Of a DNA stretch of 64,000 nucleotides, positions 49,929 to 61,400 are shown piece after piece. The translations under genes were made by a program, and so were the position numbers. Source of the DNA: Bin87 sp034423595 (lineage in GTDB: Bacteria; Chloroflexota; Dehalococcoidia; Lucifugimonadales; UBA3495); assembly GCA_965207025.1 (NCBI GenBank), contig OZ242258.1, positions 4,154,001-4,218,000 on the forward strand, given 5' to 3'. The notes under the pieces were generated by a model, which saw only the letters and a list, made by a program, of their open reading frames with translations, ran no database searches and was not told the DNA's origin. Positions within the stretch are counted from its first letter, which is position 1; each line of letters opens with the position of its first letter.

Positions 49929-50740
49929 AACGACCGGGGCGTCGTTGTCGGCGACGTGGGCCGTCTCCGTGGACGGCGCGCCCACCGTGTAGTCGCTGCC
50001 CGCGTTCAGCGTCAGCGTGACCGAGCCGTCCGGCTCGTCCACGTCGTCGTCGGTGGTGGCGATGGTCACCGTGGCGCTGCCCGACGTTGGGATGGTCACG
50101 CTGGTGGGCAACGGGCCGTACCCGAGGTCGCCGGTGGTGGCGACGGTCACGCTCACCGCCAGGTCCGCCGCCGGGGCCGGGCTGGCCGTCACCGTGAAGG
50201 TGACCGACTCGCCCTCGGTGCCGCCGGCGGCGGCGCTGACGCTCACCACCGGCGTGGACGCGTCGTCGTCCAGCAGCGGCAACGTGACGCGGGAAGGGTC
50301 GCCCAGCGTGTAGCCCTCGCCGACCACAATTTGCGCCACCAGCGTGCCGTCGGACAGCGCGTCGTCGTCGGAGTAGGCGATGATGGTCTGCGATGCGGAC
50401 GACTCGAAGGCCTTGATGACCAGCGTGAGGAACTGTTCACGCGCGACGCGGTCCGCACCCTCGCCCATCTCCTCGGTAACGCTCACGATGACCGGCGTGT
50501 CGACCGGCGGGACCGGGCTGGCGCTGACCGTGAAGGTCACGTCGCCGCCCTCGGGCGCCGACAGCGCGTTGCTGGAGAGCGTCATCGTGGAGCCGTCGTT
50601 GAGCGTCCCCAGCGCCGAGAACGCGCGGCGGATCTCCGGCGGCGCAGTGGACGGCGGCGTGAACTGGTTGCAGTCCACCTTGACGCTGAACTTGTTCGAC
50701 GGCCAGCCGGACGGCGACTGCAACTGCACGCAGAACGTCA
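48003..50740 (-). pseudogene. C-terminal half of a giant Calx-beta gene split by an IS4 element (copy C)
   Basis: The frame begins at the IS junction (VTFCVQLQSPSGWPSNKFSV) and continues for 912 residues: two diverged Calx-beta units, then one helical HVNRWNRVL segment, four tandem Calx-beta units and the shared terminal unit ending MTIVDDD. The last 1.9 kb (48003-49928) is identical, wherever I compared, to 55416-57341 of copy B. Without its own start or signal peptide it cannot be secreted. Joining it to 52086-55161 after removing the IS and one target copy restores one reading frame. Confidence 0.8.
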
Positions 50741-50751
50741 CCCCCTCCCCC
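50741..50751. repeat. Target-site duplication, left copy
   Basis: CCCCCTCCCCC, repeated exactly at 52086-52096 on the other side of the IS element. Confidence 0.85.
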
Positions 50752-52085
50752 CTTAGAGGGGTAGGTATGGGCCGAAATTGGCCTGGCGCGTAACTTGGAA
50801 AGGCGCACGGGCATCCGGCATTCTGGTGTCATCACACCCCCAGATACCGGAGACCCTCGATGCGCCTTCCCCGAGAAACCTATCAGATTCAGCAAGCTAT
50901 TGAAACGCATTTACCTCACCTATCTCAGCCACAATTGACCGGCTTGGCGCTGTGGGTTTGCGGGGCCATCCTGGCCGGCAGCGCCTGCCAGAACGCCGTG
51001 GCCTCCGCCCTCTCTCCCTGGCGCAAGTGGAACAACCTGCGCCAGTATCTCCGGGAGTGGCTCTACGACGGCAGCGACCGGACCAGCCCCTGCCAGACTC
51101 AACTGGACGTTACTCTCTGCTTCGCGCCACTGCTCAAATGGGTCCTGGCCTGGTGGCACTCCGACCGCCTGGCCCTGGCCATCGACCCCACGCTCAAGGG
51201 CGACCAGACCACCGCCATCGTCATCAGCGTGGTGTACCGCAGTTGCGCCATACCCGTGGCCTGGCATATCCACCCCGCCACTCAGAAAGGCTCCTGGATG
51301 GACCCCACGGTGGAACTGCTCAAGGAACTGGCCCCGGCGATTCCACCCGAAATGACCGTCATCGTGCTCTGCGACCGGGGCATCTCCAGTCCCAAGCTGT
51401 GGCAGCAGATATGCACCCAGGGCTGGTACCCCTGTATGCGCTATAGGAAGAACATCACCTTCTGCGCCGACGGCGGCAAGCGCTTGCCCGCCCGCGCCTT
51501 TGTTTCCCGCCCCGACACCGCCTGGATCGGCCGGGGCACCGCCTTCGGTCCTCCCGCCGCCCAGCGCCGTTGCACCCTGCTGGTGGTCTGGTACGTCGAG
51601 CAGGAGGAACCCTGGATCATCCTCACCGACCTGCCTCCGGAGGAGGTCGGGGTGAGTTGGTACGCCCTGCGCTTCTGGATCGAGCTGGGCTTCAAGGCCC
51701 TCAAGAGCCTGGGCTGGAAGTGGGACAAGACCAGAAGAACCGACCCCACCCGCATCTCCCGACACTGGCTGGTGCTCTCGGTGGCAACACTGCTGGCCCT
51801 CGCCTACGGCACCCGGGTGGAGGACGCCAACGATCGTGGCATCGCCCCAGGCAACCTGCGGGCGCCGCCCAAGACTCTGGCTCCCAATCATCGGGACCCT
51901 TGGACCCGTCCGGCGCGTACCGTCAGCGTGATCCGCCACGGCATCGACTGGCTTCGGCGCTTGACGCTCAGGGGCAGGCTCTGGAGCCGCGTATGGCTGC
52001 TCCCAGAACCCTGGCCCGAACCCAAAACAGGCTTGGAGATTACCCATCATGCGCCCCCGTAAAAGCCTATACCTACCCCTCTAAG
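50752..52085 (+). mobile_element. IS4-family insertion sequence (1,334 bp), intact
   Basis: The ends are inverted repeats beginning CTTAGAGGGGTAGGTAT (17 identical bases, then one mismatch and three more matches). An exact 11-bp duplication flanks it, in the IS4-family range. One transposase gene fills it. Complete ends, an intact gene and a perfect duplication point to a recent insertion into the giant Calx-beta gene. Confidence 0.88.
50860..52062 (+). CDS. IS4-family DDE transposase
   Basis: A 400-residue protein. Catalytic residues: first Asp in LALAIDPTLKGD, second Asp in VLCDRGISSPKLW, Glu in YALRFWIELGFKALK. The last fits the Y-x2-R-x3-E-x6-K signature of the IS4 family exactly. The first ~80 residues are a helical N-terminal domain (SACQNAVASALSPWRKWNNL). 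The gene ends 23 bp before the right inverted repeat. It should be active. Confidence 0.88.
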   Translation: MRLPRETYQIQQAIETHLPHLSQPQLTGLALWVCGAILAGSACQNAVASALSPWRKWNNLRQYLREWLYDGSDRTSPCQTQLDVTLCFAPLLKWVLAWWHSDRLALAIDPTLKGDQTTAIVISVVYRSCAIPVAWHIHPATQKGSWMDPTVELLKELAPAIPPEMTVIVLCDRGISSPKLWQQICTQGWYPCMRYRKNITFCADGGKRLPARAFVSRPDTAWIGRGTAFGPPAAQRRCTLLVVWYVEQEEPWIILTDLPPEEVGVSWYALRFWIELGFKALKSLGWKWDKTRRTDPTRISRHWLVLSVATLLALAYGTRVEDANDRGIAPGNLRAPPKTLAPNHRDPWTRPARTVSVIRHGIDWLRRLTLRGRLWSRVWLLPEPWPEPKTGLEITHHAPP

Positions 52086-52096
52086 CCCCCTCCCCC
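52086..52096. repeat. Target-site duplication, right copy
   Basis: CCCCCTCCCCC; exact match to 50741-50751. Confidence 0.85.
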
Positions 52097-55000
52097 GGCA
52101 CCTCGTCGTTGCGCAGGGTCACCGGCGTGATCGTGATCCGGTAGACCGGGTCGCCGGGGTTCGAGCGGTCGCGGTACGTGGTCTTCAGGCCGGTGTTGAC
52201 GATGCCCGCCCTGTACGGCTGCTGGTTGACCACGCCGTCGTGCCCGATGACCCGGTCAACACGCCGCGAGTAGATGTACGTCGGCGGCGTATCCGTCAGG
52301 CTGTTGTCGGCCTCGACCTTGACGCGCCACTCCGAGAAGTGCTCCTCGGCGTCGTAGAGGTCGTTGCGCGGTTTACCGGGGCTGACCAGCGGCGGGCCGG
52401 TCGGCAGGTCCCACCACCAGTGGATGTTGAAGTAGTACTCGCACTCGCCGCCCGTCGTGTAGCTGTCGCACCTGTAGCCGACGGCGTCGCCCGCGTTCGC
52501 CAGCAGCGTGCCCGTGTAGGCCGTGTCGACCGTCAGGTCGGCGGGCTGCGGCGACTTGGTGTCCACCACCTTGACCCGCACGTCGTGCCATGTGGAGAGG
52601 TTCCAATCGATCCCGCGGCCGAGCCGGTCGCGGCCGGCGAACTTGTCGCCGGGCAGCTCCAGCTCGTGCTGGATGATGTACGCGTTGTGATCCTCATGGT
52701 CGGCGCAGTGGACATTGACGCTGATCGTATGCCACTGATCCCAGTTGCTGGAGTCGAAGTCCAGCGAGATGTAGGTGTTGACGGGCGGCCCGCCGGAGAC
52801 CGCGTAGGTCGTGTCCTCGCCGGGCGGCCGCACGGTGATGCCGTTGCGGTAGAAGTTGGAGGCCCATATCTCCCGTTTCCAGATCTCGTTCCAGTGGTCG
52901 CTGTCGACCGGCCCCGTGGCGAGGCTGCCCTGCCGGTAGACGACGTACTTGGGGTTGTAGACATAGAGCTCGGCCAGGCCGACGGGGTCGGCGTAGAGAC
53001 GCACCCGGTAGGTGACCAGGTCCGTGGGGTGGGTGACGCCGCCCAGCTCGGAGACGTCGTTGGGCGCGGTATTACAGGCGGAGGGCTCGTCCACCACGAT
53101 CATCCGCTGCCGTCCCTGCCAGCGGAGTAGTCCCCGCTGCAGCGGTTCCTCCACATCGGCCTGCACGATCTCCAGGCGCGGCCGCTTGTCGATGCGGAAG
53201 ACCGGCGAGATGCCCAGGATTGAGTGGCTCTCAACCCTCGTGGTGGAAGCGCCCACCCAGGGGTTCCGGGCTTCTCCTTCTTCGAAGGACTGGCCGCGGA
53301 CGACGTGTCCGCTGCTGCCCATGCTGCTCAACGCATGTTTCGTCCCGTCCGGTTGGGTGCCGCTCCAGTGCCAGTCGACGCGGGTGTCGCCGTCGACGAC
53401 CGAGACGCTGGCCGCCGTCCTGCGGTCATGTTCGGACCAGTTCTCCCACGAGCTGCTGAAGAACCCCGCCGTGTCCCTGGCCACGCGCGGGCCGTTGAGC
53501 CAGTAGATCGCCGTGTCGCGGCCCGGGTCGATGTGGTCTCGGGCGTTGACCGTGGGCGTCGATCCCACCACCTTGAACGCGTCGGAATAGGGAATAATCG
53601 CCGGGTGCGAGCCGCCGGTGTGGCTGCCCGCGATGGAGTCCTGGACGTGGGCGTCGTAGTCGGCAATGTTGGCGGTGGTGGCGTCGCGCCAGGTGTTGGT
53701 CAGGAACAGCAACCGGAACTCGCCGCCGATCCTGCGCAGCTCCTCGGGCACCAGCGGCCAGTCGGCGGGCACGGTGTAGGTGCCGTCGCCGTTCGCCTCG
53801 GGCGCCGGAGGCGGGCTCTCGTCATCGATGATCGTCACCCGCAGCCAGTCGCGCTCGCCGACGTCGTAGCCGTCGAGGCCGCCGGTGAGCTTCAGGTAGA
53901 AGTGCTCGTAGTCCTCATGGTCGGCGTCGTCCATGATCTGGACGCCGGTGGCAGTGTCCCGGTTGACCTCAACGGTCACGTTTTCCGTGCCGGCCGATAT
54001 GGGCACGTCGATGTAGTCGGTGGTCACGGTGGACCCGTAGTCGTAGTCGCTGCTCTCGGTCGCGCTCCATCGGCCCTGATGCGGCTCCTGGATCCACAGC
54101 CGCGCGGTGAAGTCCCGGTACGACGGCGGGTCCACGTTCAGCACGACCGTATAGGCATCGGCGGAGCCTTCCACCACCCCGAGGGTGGTCCCGCCGAAGC
54201 TGACGGTCGGCAGGTCGTCGTCCCGCACGATGGCGTATGCCTTCCGGGCTTCTTCCCTTCTGTCCGGCACATACTGCCTCCCATATATGGTTGCGGGCAG
54301 GATCTCCACCAGAATCTTGCCGTCGGCTTCGCTGACGTCGTCGTCGATGATGGGGACGCACAATTCCCTACTGATGTAACCGTTGCTAACGTGTTCAGGA
54401 TCGCGCAATTCTATGGAGCTGGTTTCCTCGGTAATGAAGGAGCCTTCCTGGGTGACCCGGTAGTTGATATTGGTCGGGAGAGCGACCGACCCTCCCAGGG
54501 CGGGGCGTACCCGTACTGTGAATCTTGCGCACGGGCGCGCGCCTTCGCGGTAGGTGGCGCTCCGAGTGCTGGTTTGGCCTTCGGCGTAGACGCTCGCTAT
54601 CGGGCGTAACCGAAGCGCCTCATGGTCAACGTCGGGGGCGTCGTCGTCCACTATGACCATCAGTGCCGACAGGATGTTCTCCATGTCCAACTGGTAATTC
54701 TTGCCCGGCTGAAGGGTCACGACGACCGATTTATCGGCATGAAAAACATCGTCGTCATTGAGAGCAACGAAGAACGCCCCCGCGGCCCGAGGCGGATCAG
54801 GAAAGAGCTGGACGAGCGTAGAGCGGTCACCTGTCTGAAGCGTGGCGTCGCCAGTCTGAAAGACGTGGTAGTTGACTTCAAGCGGGTAGATATCCTTGCC
54901 GGCGACGAAGGGGTGGCGCACCTGGATGCCATATATGAGAGAGCCGCCCTGCTCTCTCCATGTTGTTGGATTCGGGGGGATGAGCGATACGAGCGGCAGC

Positions 55001-55161
55001 GTATCGCTCTGCGCCTGCGCCGTCCCGGATGGCGGGCCGCCGAGCGGGAGCAGGGCTGCGAGGAGTAACGCCCCCAGGAAGCCCAGGAGTAGCCAGCGTC
55101 GAGGCTTGATCACGTTTTCCCGAACGCCGGGGGGGATGAATCTCCGCAGCGCGTTGGCCAT
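52086..55161 (-). pseudogene. N-terminal half of a giant Calx-beta gene split by an IS4 element (copy C)
   Basis: Start at ATG 55161 because AGGAGG lies nine bases upstream; the longer frame from 55254 lacks such support. Signal peptide: about residues 18-50 (KPRRWLLLGFLGALLLAALL then SGTAQAQ). Calx-beta-like units follow, then the WPLxP domain with FRLLFLTNTWRDATTANIAD and YWLNGPRVARDTAGFF (about 465-655), and a Cys-containing region as in copies A and B. The frame stops just inside the IS after DEVPGEG. With the IS and one target copy removed, the two halves give 5,814 nt, exactly divisible by three (1,937 residues). A truncated secreted product of about 1,026 residues may still be made. 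Confidence 0.8.
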
Positions 55162-55341
55162 GTCGTCGAACCTCCTCTTCGCCCGACTTATGCCACGACG
55201 CCGTGCGGGCGCTGGATCACTGTATTTCAAAGCCCTAGTACGTAGCTGACGCAAACAGCCAACCTAGACTGTCCGCCAATCTGGGCGGAGGTGTCAAGGC
55301 AATCAACCGTTCCTGTTGTTCAATCGATTCCGTCCGTGGTG

Positions 55342-55388
55342 CAGAACAAGGGGGCCGGCAGCGTCGCCGCCGGCCCCCTTGCCCTGTT
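55342..55388 (-). terminator. Strong hairpin terminator after giant gene B
   Basis: CAAGGGGGCCGGC (55347-55359) pairs perfectly with GCCGGCCCCCTTG (55369-55381), extended by CAGAAC/GTTCTG arms. It lies 35 bp past the stop at 55416 and corresponds to the hairpin after copy A. Confidence 0.7.
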
Positions 55389-55415
55389 CTGCGCTGGCAG
55401 TCCGGCCGGGCCGGG

Positions 55416-58400
55416 CTAGTCGTCGTCCACGATGGTCATGGTTCCCACCGCGTCGGGCGAGACGAGGCTCCCGGGCAGGTACGCCTCCACCGCGAAGTAC
55501 TCGTCCGGCTCCTCATCCTCGTCCTGCTCCAGCCACACCTCTCCCGTCAGCTCCGTCACCCCCGGCTTGAACACCAGCTCTCCCTCCGTCGTCTGGTAGT
55601 CGGACCGGTGCGCCCGGTCGTCCAGCAGGTGGTAGGCCGGCGCGGTGTACCACCGCACCCGGATCTCCTCGGCGGACGCCGCCGACAGCACCACCCGGAA
55701 CTCCAGCACGTCGCCCTCCACCGCCGAGGCGTCCTCCACGGTGACGGTGATCTCCACCTCCGGCGCGGCGTCGTCGTCGTCTGCGACGCCGACCGTGGCC
55801 GCGCCCTGGGTCGAGGACACGGTGTAGCCGCTGCCGGCGTTCACCGTTGCGGTCACCGACCCGTCGGCCTCGTCGGCGTTATCGTCGGTGGTGCCCACGG
55901 TGAGGGTGGCGCTGCCCGAAGTGGGGACGGTCACCGTCCGCTTCCCCGTGGTGGCGCCGTAGTCGCCGCTCTGGGAAACCGTCACGCTCACCGCCAGGTC
56001 CGCCGCCGGGGCCGGGCTGGCGGTCACCGTGAAGACGGCGTCGCCGCCCTCGGTCACCCCGCCGCCCGCGCTGACGCTCACCACCGGCGTGGCATCGTTG
56101 TCGGACACGGCCACCGTGGCCGCGCCCTGGGACGAGGACACGGTGTAGCCGCTGCCGGCGTTCACCGTGGCCGTGACCGACCCGTCGGTCTCGTCCGTGC
56201 TGTCGTCGGTGGAGCCCACGGTGAGGGTGGCGCTGCCCGTGGTGGGGACGGTCACCGTCCGCTTCCCCGTGGCCGCGCCGTAGTCGCCGCTCTGGGAGAC
56301 CGTGACGCTCACCGCCAGGTTGGACGCCGGGGCCGGACTGGCGGTCACCGTGAAGACGGCGTCGCCGCCCTCGGTGATCCCGCTGCCGCCGGTAATGCTC
56401 ACCACCGGCGTGGGGGCGTCGTCGTTGTCGGCCACGGCCACCGTGGCCGCGCCCTGGGTCGAGGACACGGTGTAGCCGCTGCCGGCGTCCACCGTGGCCG
56501 TCACCGACCCGTCGGCCTCGTCGGCGTTATCGTCGGTGGTGCCCACGGTGAGGGTGGCGCTGCCCGTGGTGGGGACGGTCACCGTGCGCTTCCCCGTGGT
56601 GGCGCCGTAGTCGCCGCTCTGGGATACCGTCACGCTCACCGCCAGGCTGGACGCCGGGGCCGGGTTGGCGGTCACCGTGAAGACGGCGTCGCCGCCCTCG
56701 GTCACCCCGCTGCCCGCGCTGACGCTCACCACCGGCGTGGGGGCGTCGTCGTTGTCGGACACGCTGACCGTGGCCGCCCCCTGGGACGAGGACACCGTGT
56801 AGCCGCTGCCGGCGTTCACCGTTGCGGTGACCGACCCGTCGGTCTCGTCGGCGTCGTCGTCGGTGGTGCCCACGGTGAGGGTGACGCTGCCCGTGGTGGG
56901 TATCGTCACCGTGCGCTGGCCCGTGGCCGCGCCGTAGTCGCCGCTCTGGGACACCGTGACGCTCACCGCCAGGTTGGCCGAAGGCGCCGGGCTGGCCGTC
57001 ACCGTGAAGACGGCGTCCCCGCCCTCGGTGATGCCGCTGCCGGCGGAAATGCTCACCTCAGGCGTGGGCGGAGGCGGCGGCGTCTGCGCTGACGCCGCCT
57101 CCAGCGCCGTCAGCTCGGCAACCACCTCGTCCCACACCGGGCTGCTGTGCCGGTCCGCCATGTCCTGGGCCTGGGCCGCCGTCATCGGGCCGCCCGTGAC
57201 GCCGGTGCCGTCGTGCTCGCCGAAGGCCAGCAGCACCCGGTTCCAGCGGTTCACGTGGGCCGCGCCGTGCTGGGTCTGCGACGCCAGCTCCCTGACCCTG
57301 GCGACCACGTCCGGGTCCACCGTGTAGCCCGTCTGCTCCTCGACGACCGGGGCGTCGTCGTCGGCGACGCCGACCGTGGCCGCGCCCTGGGTCGAGGACA
57401 CCGTGTAGCCGCTGCCGGCGTTCACCGTGGCGGTGACCGACCCGTCGGTCTCGTCCGTGCTGTCGTCGGTGGTGCCCACGGTGAGGGTGGCGCTGCCCGT
57501 GGTGGGGACGGTCACCGTGCGCTGGCCCGTGGTGGCGCCGTAGTCGCCGCTCTGGGACACCGTGACGCTCACGTCGAGGTTGGCGGCGGGGGCGGGGTTT
57601 GCGCTGACGGTGAAGGTGGCGTCCCCGCCCTCGGTGATGCCGCTGCCTCCGCTGACGCTCACCACCGGCGTGGGGGCGGCGTCGTCGTCGGACACGGCCA
57701 CCGTGGCCGCGCCCTGGGACGAGGACACCGTGTAGCCGCTGCCAGCGTTCACCGTGGCCGTGACCGAGCCGTCGGTCTCGTCCGTGCTGTCGTCGGTGGT
57801 GCCCACGGTGAGGGTGACGCTGCCCGAAGTCGGGACGGTCACCGTGCGCTGGCCCGTGGCCGCGCCGTAGTCGCCGCTCTGGGAGACCGTGACGCTCACG
57901 TCCAGGTTGGCCGTAGGCGCCGGGCTGGCGGTCACCGTGAAGACGGCGTCGCCGCCCTCGGTCACCCCGGAACCGCCGCTGACGCTCACCTCAGGCGTGG
58001 GCGGCGGCGGCGGCGTCTGCGCCGCGGCCGCCTCCAGGGCGGTCAGCTCGACGACCACCAGGTCCCACACCGGGCTGCTGTGATTGTCCGCCATGTCCTG
58101 GGCCTCGGCCGCCGTCATCGGGCCGCCGGTGACGCCGGTCCCGTCGTGCTCGCCGAAGGCCAGCAGCACCCGGTTCCAGCGGTTCACGTGGGCCGCGCCG
58201 TGCTGGGTCTGCGACGCCAGCTCCTTGACCCTGGCGATCGTTCCCTGGTTGACCGTGTAGCCGCCGTCGTCGTCGGACACGACCACGACGGCCGTCCCCT
58301 GGGACGAGGACACCCGGTAGTCGAGGTTGGCGCTGGCGTCGACGGTGACCGTGACCGATCCGTCGGGCTCGTCCACCTCGTCGTTGGTGGTGGCCACCGT

Positions 58401-61400
58401 CAGCGCGGCGTAGCCCGCCGCCGGGATGGTCACCGTCCGCTGTCCCAGGGATACCCCGGAGTCGTCGCTCTGCGACACCGTGACGCTCACGTCCAGGTCC
58501 GCCGCCGGGGCCGGGTTGGCGCTGACCGTGAAGGTCGCGTCCCCGCCCTCGGTCACGTCGCCGTCGGCGGTCACGCTGATCACCGGCACGGACGTGTTGG
58601 GCGCGGGCGTCTCGAAGTCCACCGCGAAGGTCTTCGGCGTCGCGCCGGCGGCCAGGGTCCGCACGGTGATCTGGTCCAGCTGGTTCGTCCCGTGAAGGAC
58701 GGAGACCACGTAGTGCGACTGCGGCTTAAGGCCGGTGAGCTGGTGCTCGGTGGCGGTGGTCGTGACTTCCGTCAGGACCGGGACGCCCGTGAAGCTCTCG
58801 TGCCAGACGACCAGGTAGGACGCGCCGTCCCCCTGGGGCTTCCAGGCGACGGTCGCCGTGGTGTCGGAGACGCGCTTGAGCTGCACCGGCGGCGGCGGCG
58901 GCAGGTCGTTGTTGGCGATATAGACCGAGGCGTAGCTCCTGAACCTGTTCAGCCGGTAGCCCTCGCCGAACCGCACCGTCGCGCCGAGCATCCCGTTGGA
59001 GCCCCAACCGGTGTCGTCGACGGTGGGTATGGTGAACGAGACGCTGCCGCCGGTGGGCACGTTGACCGTGCGCTCGCCCAGGTGCTGGGCGGCGACCACG
59101 GAGCCGGGGCCGGCCACGCCCACCCTGACGTCCAGCGGCGCGTCGGGCGCGGGGTTCACGGTGACCGTGTAGACCGCGTCCTCGCCCTCGGTGATCGTCC
59201 CGCCGGCGGCGCTGATCGACACCTCGGGCACCCGCTCCACGATCACCGACGCGGGCTCCGCCTCCACCGGCGAGCCCGCCGCAAGCGTGGTGAAGCGGAT
59301 CACCGGGCTGGCGGTGCTCAGCTGCGTCGCGCCGTGGTCGGCGTAGTAGACCACCGCCCGGTACTCGGTGTCCGGCTCCAGGTGGCGGATGTTCCAGGCC
59401 GGGTCGTTGGGCTCGGCCCCGAACCAGGCCTCGTCGGCCGGGACGCCGGGGAAGGGCGACGTGGTGGACCAGTAGCGCACCTCGTAGCCCTCGGCGCCGA
59501 CCACCCGCGGCCAGCTGAGGTCGATGCCCGTGTCCGACAGGTTGGCGTAGGTCAAATCGCCCACGCGCTCCACCACCGGGTCCGGCAGGTCGCCCAGCAG
59601 CCGCTGGCAGCCCACGCAGGAGCCCAGCGTGCGGTGGAAGCTGAAGCTGTCGGTGCGCACCGTCTTCGGCGGCGTCTCCGTCGAGATCTGGTTGTCGCTG
59701 CGCTCGTACAGCTTGTAGCCCTCGACCTGGAAGGTCACGTTGCCGACCACGTTGGCGCCGACGTGGATGTCGACCTGGACCGGCGTGCGGCTGACCGTGA
59801 CCGAGCCGGCGCTGACGGCAGAGTCAGTTCTGAAGGTGTGCAGGTGCGAGGCGGCGGGGCTGGTGAACCAGACCCGGTGGGACCGGAAGTACTCCGACGT
59901 GCCGCTGCGCAGCAGCGCCTCGGCGAAGTCGGCGTTGATGGAGAAGCGCTTGTCCTGGTCCGCCGGCGGGTCGTTCTTCGTCCGCACCCAGAAGTAGTGC
60001 GCCTTGCGCCCCGTGTTCAGCGAGGCCGGGAAGGCCAGATTGAGCCCGCCGTCCTCGATGGACGTCCAGGTGGTCCCGTCGTCGATGGAGAACTCCAGGG
60101 TCTGCTCCCACTGGTCGTCGTCCCTGATGATGAGCGGCACCCGCACCTCGGGGTAGGCGAAGCCTCCCACCTGGTACAGCACGCCATTTTCATAGAAGTT
60201 GTGGCCGACGGCGTGGGGCCGGTGGATCAGGAACGTCCCGTGGTCGAAGGCGTCGCTGTCCTGGCCGGCGGCGAGGCTCACCGGACGCCACTTGTTGGCG
60301 TCGCTCTCGTAGACGGACTGCGACGAGAAGGGGCAGCCGTCGTGGCGGTCCAGCAGCGGGCCGGCGGTGCTCCCGTAGCCGAAATGAATCCCATCCCGGC
60401 CAAGCCCTTCGACGATGGGGTCGCCCAGGTTGTAGGGGCTTCTACTCCCGGTGTGGCACATCAGCCGGTCCCGGTCCGGTTTGCCCGGCCCGATGTAGCC
60501 GCCGTGGTGGCTGAGCGGCTCACCCACCTGGCTGGCGACGTAGAAGTGCCGGCGCTCGTGGGGGTCCACCGCCTGCCACTGGTAGGTCACCGCCGGGCCG
60601 CCCTCGGTCAGCGTGATCGTCGGCGGCGGGTCGTGCCTGGTGTAGTTGGCGATCACCCAGCCCGTGTCGCAGTCGTTGCCCGAGATCGTGCCCTCACAGG
60701 TCCGGAACTGCACGAAGGCGTCGGCGGCCCCCAGGTTCAGGCCGATCTTGAGCGCCTCGGAGTGGGTGCTCCAGGAGACGGCGGGGTTGGGGTAGAGCGA
60801 CCAGGAACTGTGGCCGTCGCCGATGCTCCAGCCTTCGGGCAGGCGCAGGCCCTGCCGGCGCTCGGAGTTCGACGCGGTGGCGCGAAGGGTGTACCTGCTG
60901 TTGGGCTGCACGGACGCGTCGTATACGTACACCCAGTAGGTGGTGTCCGGCTCCAGCCGCAGCCCCGAACCGTCGCCGCCCTGGTAGGTGAAGGTGAAGG
61001 TCCGGTCGGCGCTGCCCACCGGCATGGAGGGGCGCGCCAGGTCGGCCAGGACGTCGGCGGCGGTACTGCCCGGCGAGCCGCCGGAGCCGGCCCAGATCTG
61101 TACCCTCAGATCGCGGGCGGCGTCGGCGTCGCCGATCTCGGCAAACTCGACGTCGACGCTGTTCAGGCGGTAGTGGCCGCCGTTCCTGCCCGTCGTGAAC
61201 GACTGCGCGCGGTCACGTACGGTGCTGGCAGTCGTCACATCCAACGCCGCGCCGTCCGCCTGGCCCAGGTTGCTCATCACCGCCGGCTCACCGGGCGGCG
61301 CGTTCACCGGCGTGGGCTCCACCCGGAACAGGGGCGAGATGCCGTAGAAGGCGTGGTCCTGGGTGCTGGCGACGGTGTTGTAGCTGATGGGGCCGGTGTC

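Noticed and set aside
53224..54609. 461-codon plus-strand frame opposite the split Calx-beta gene
   Set aside because: Antisense shadow with no motif; the minus strand carries signal peptide and domains.
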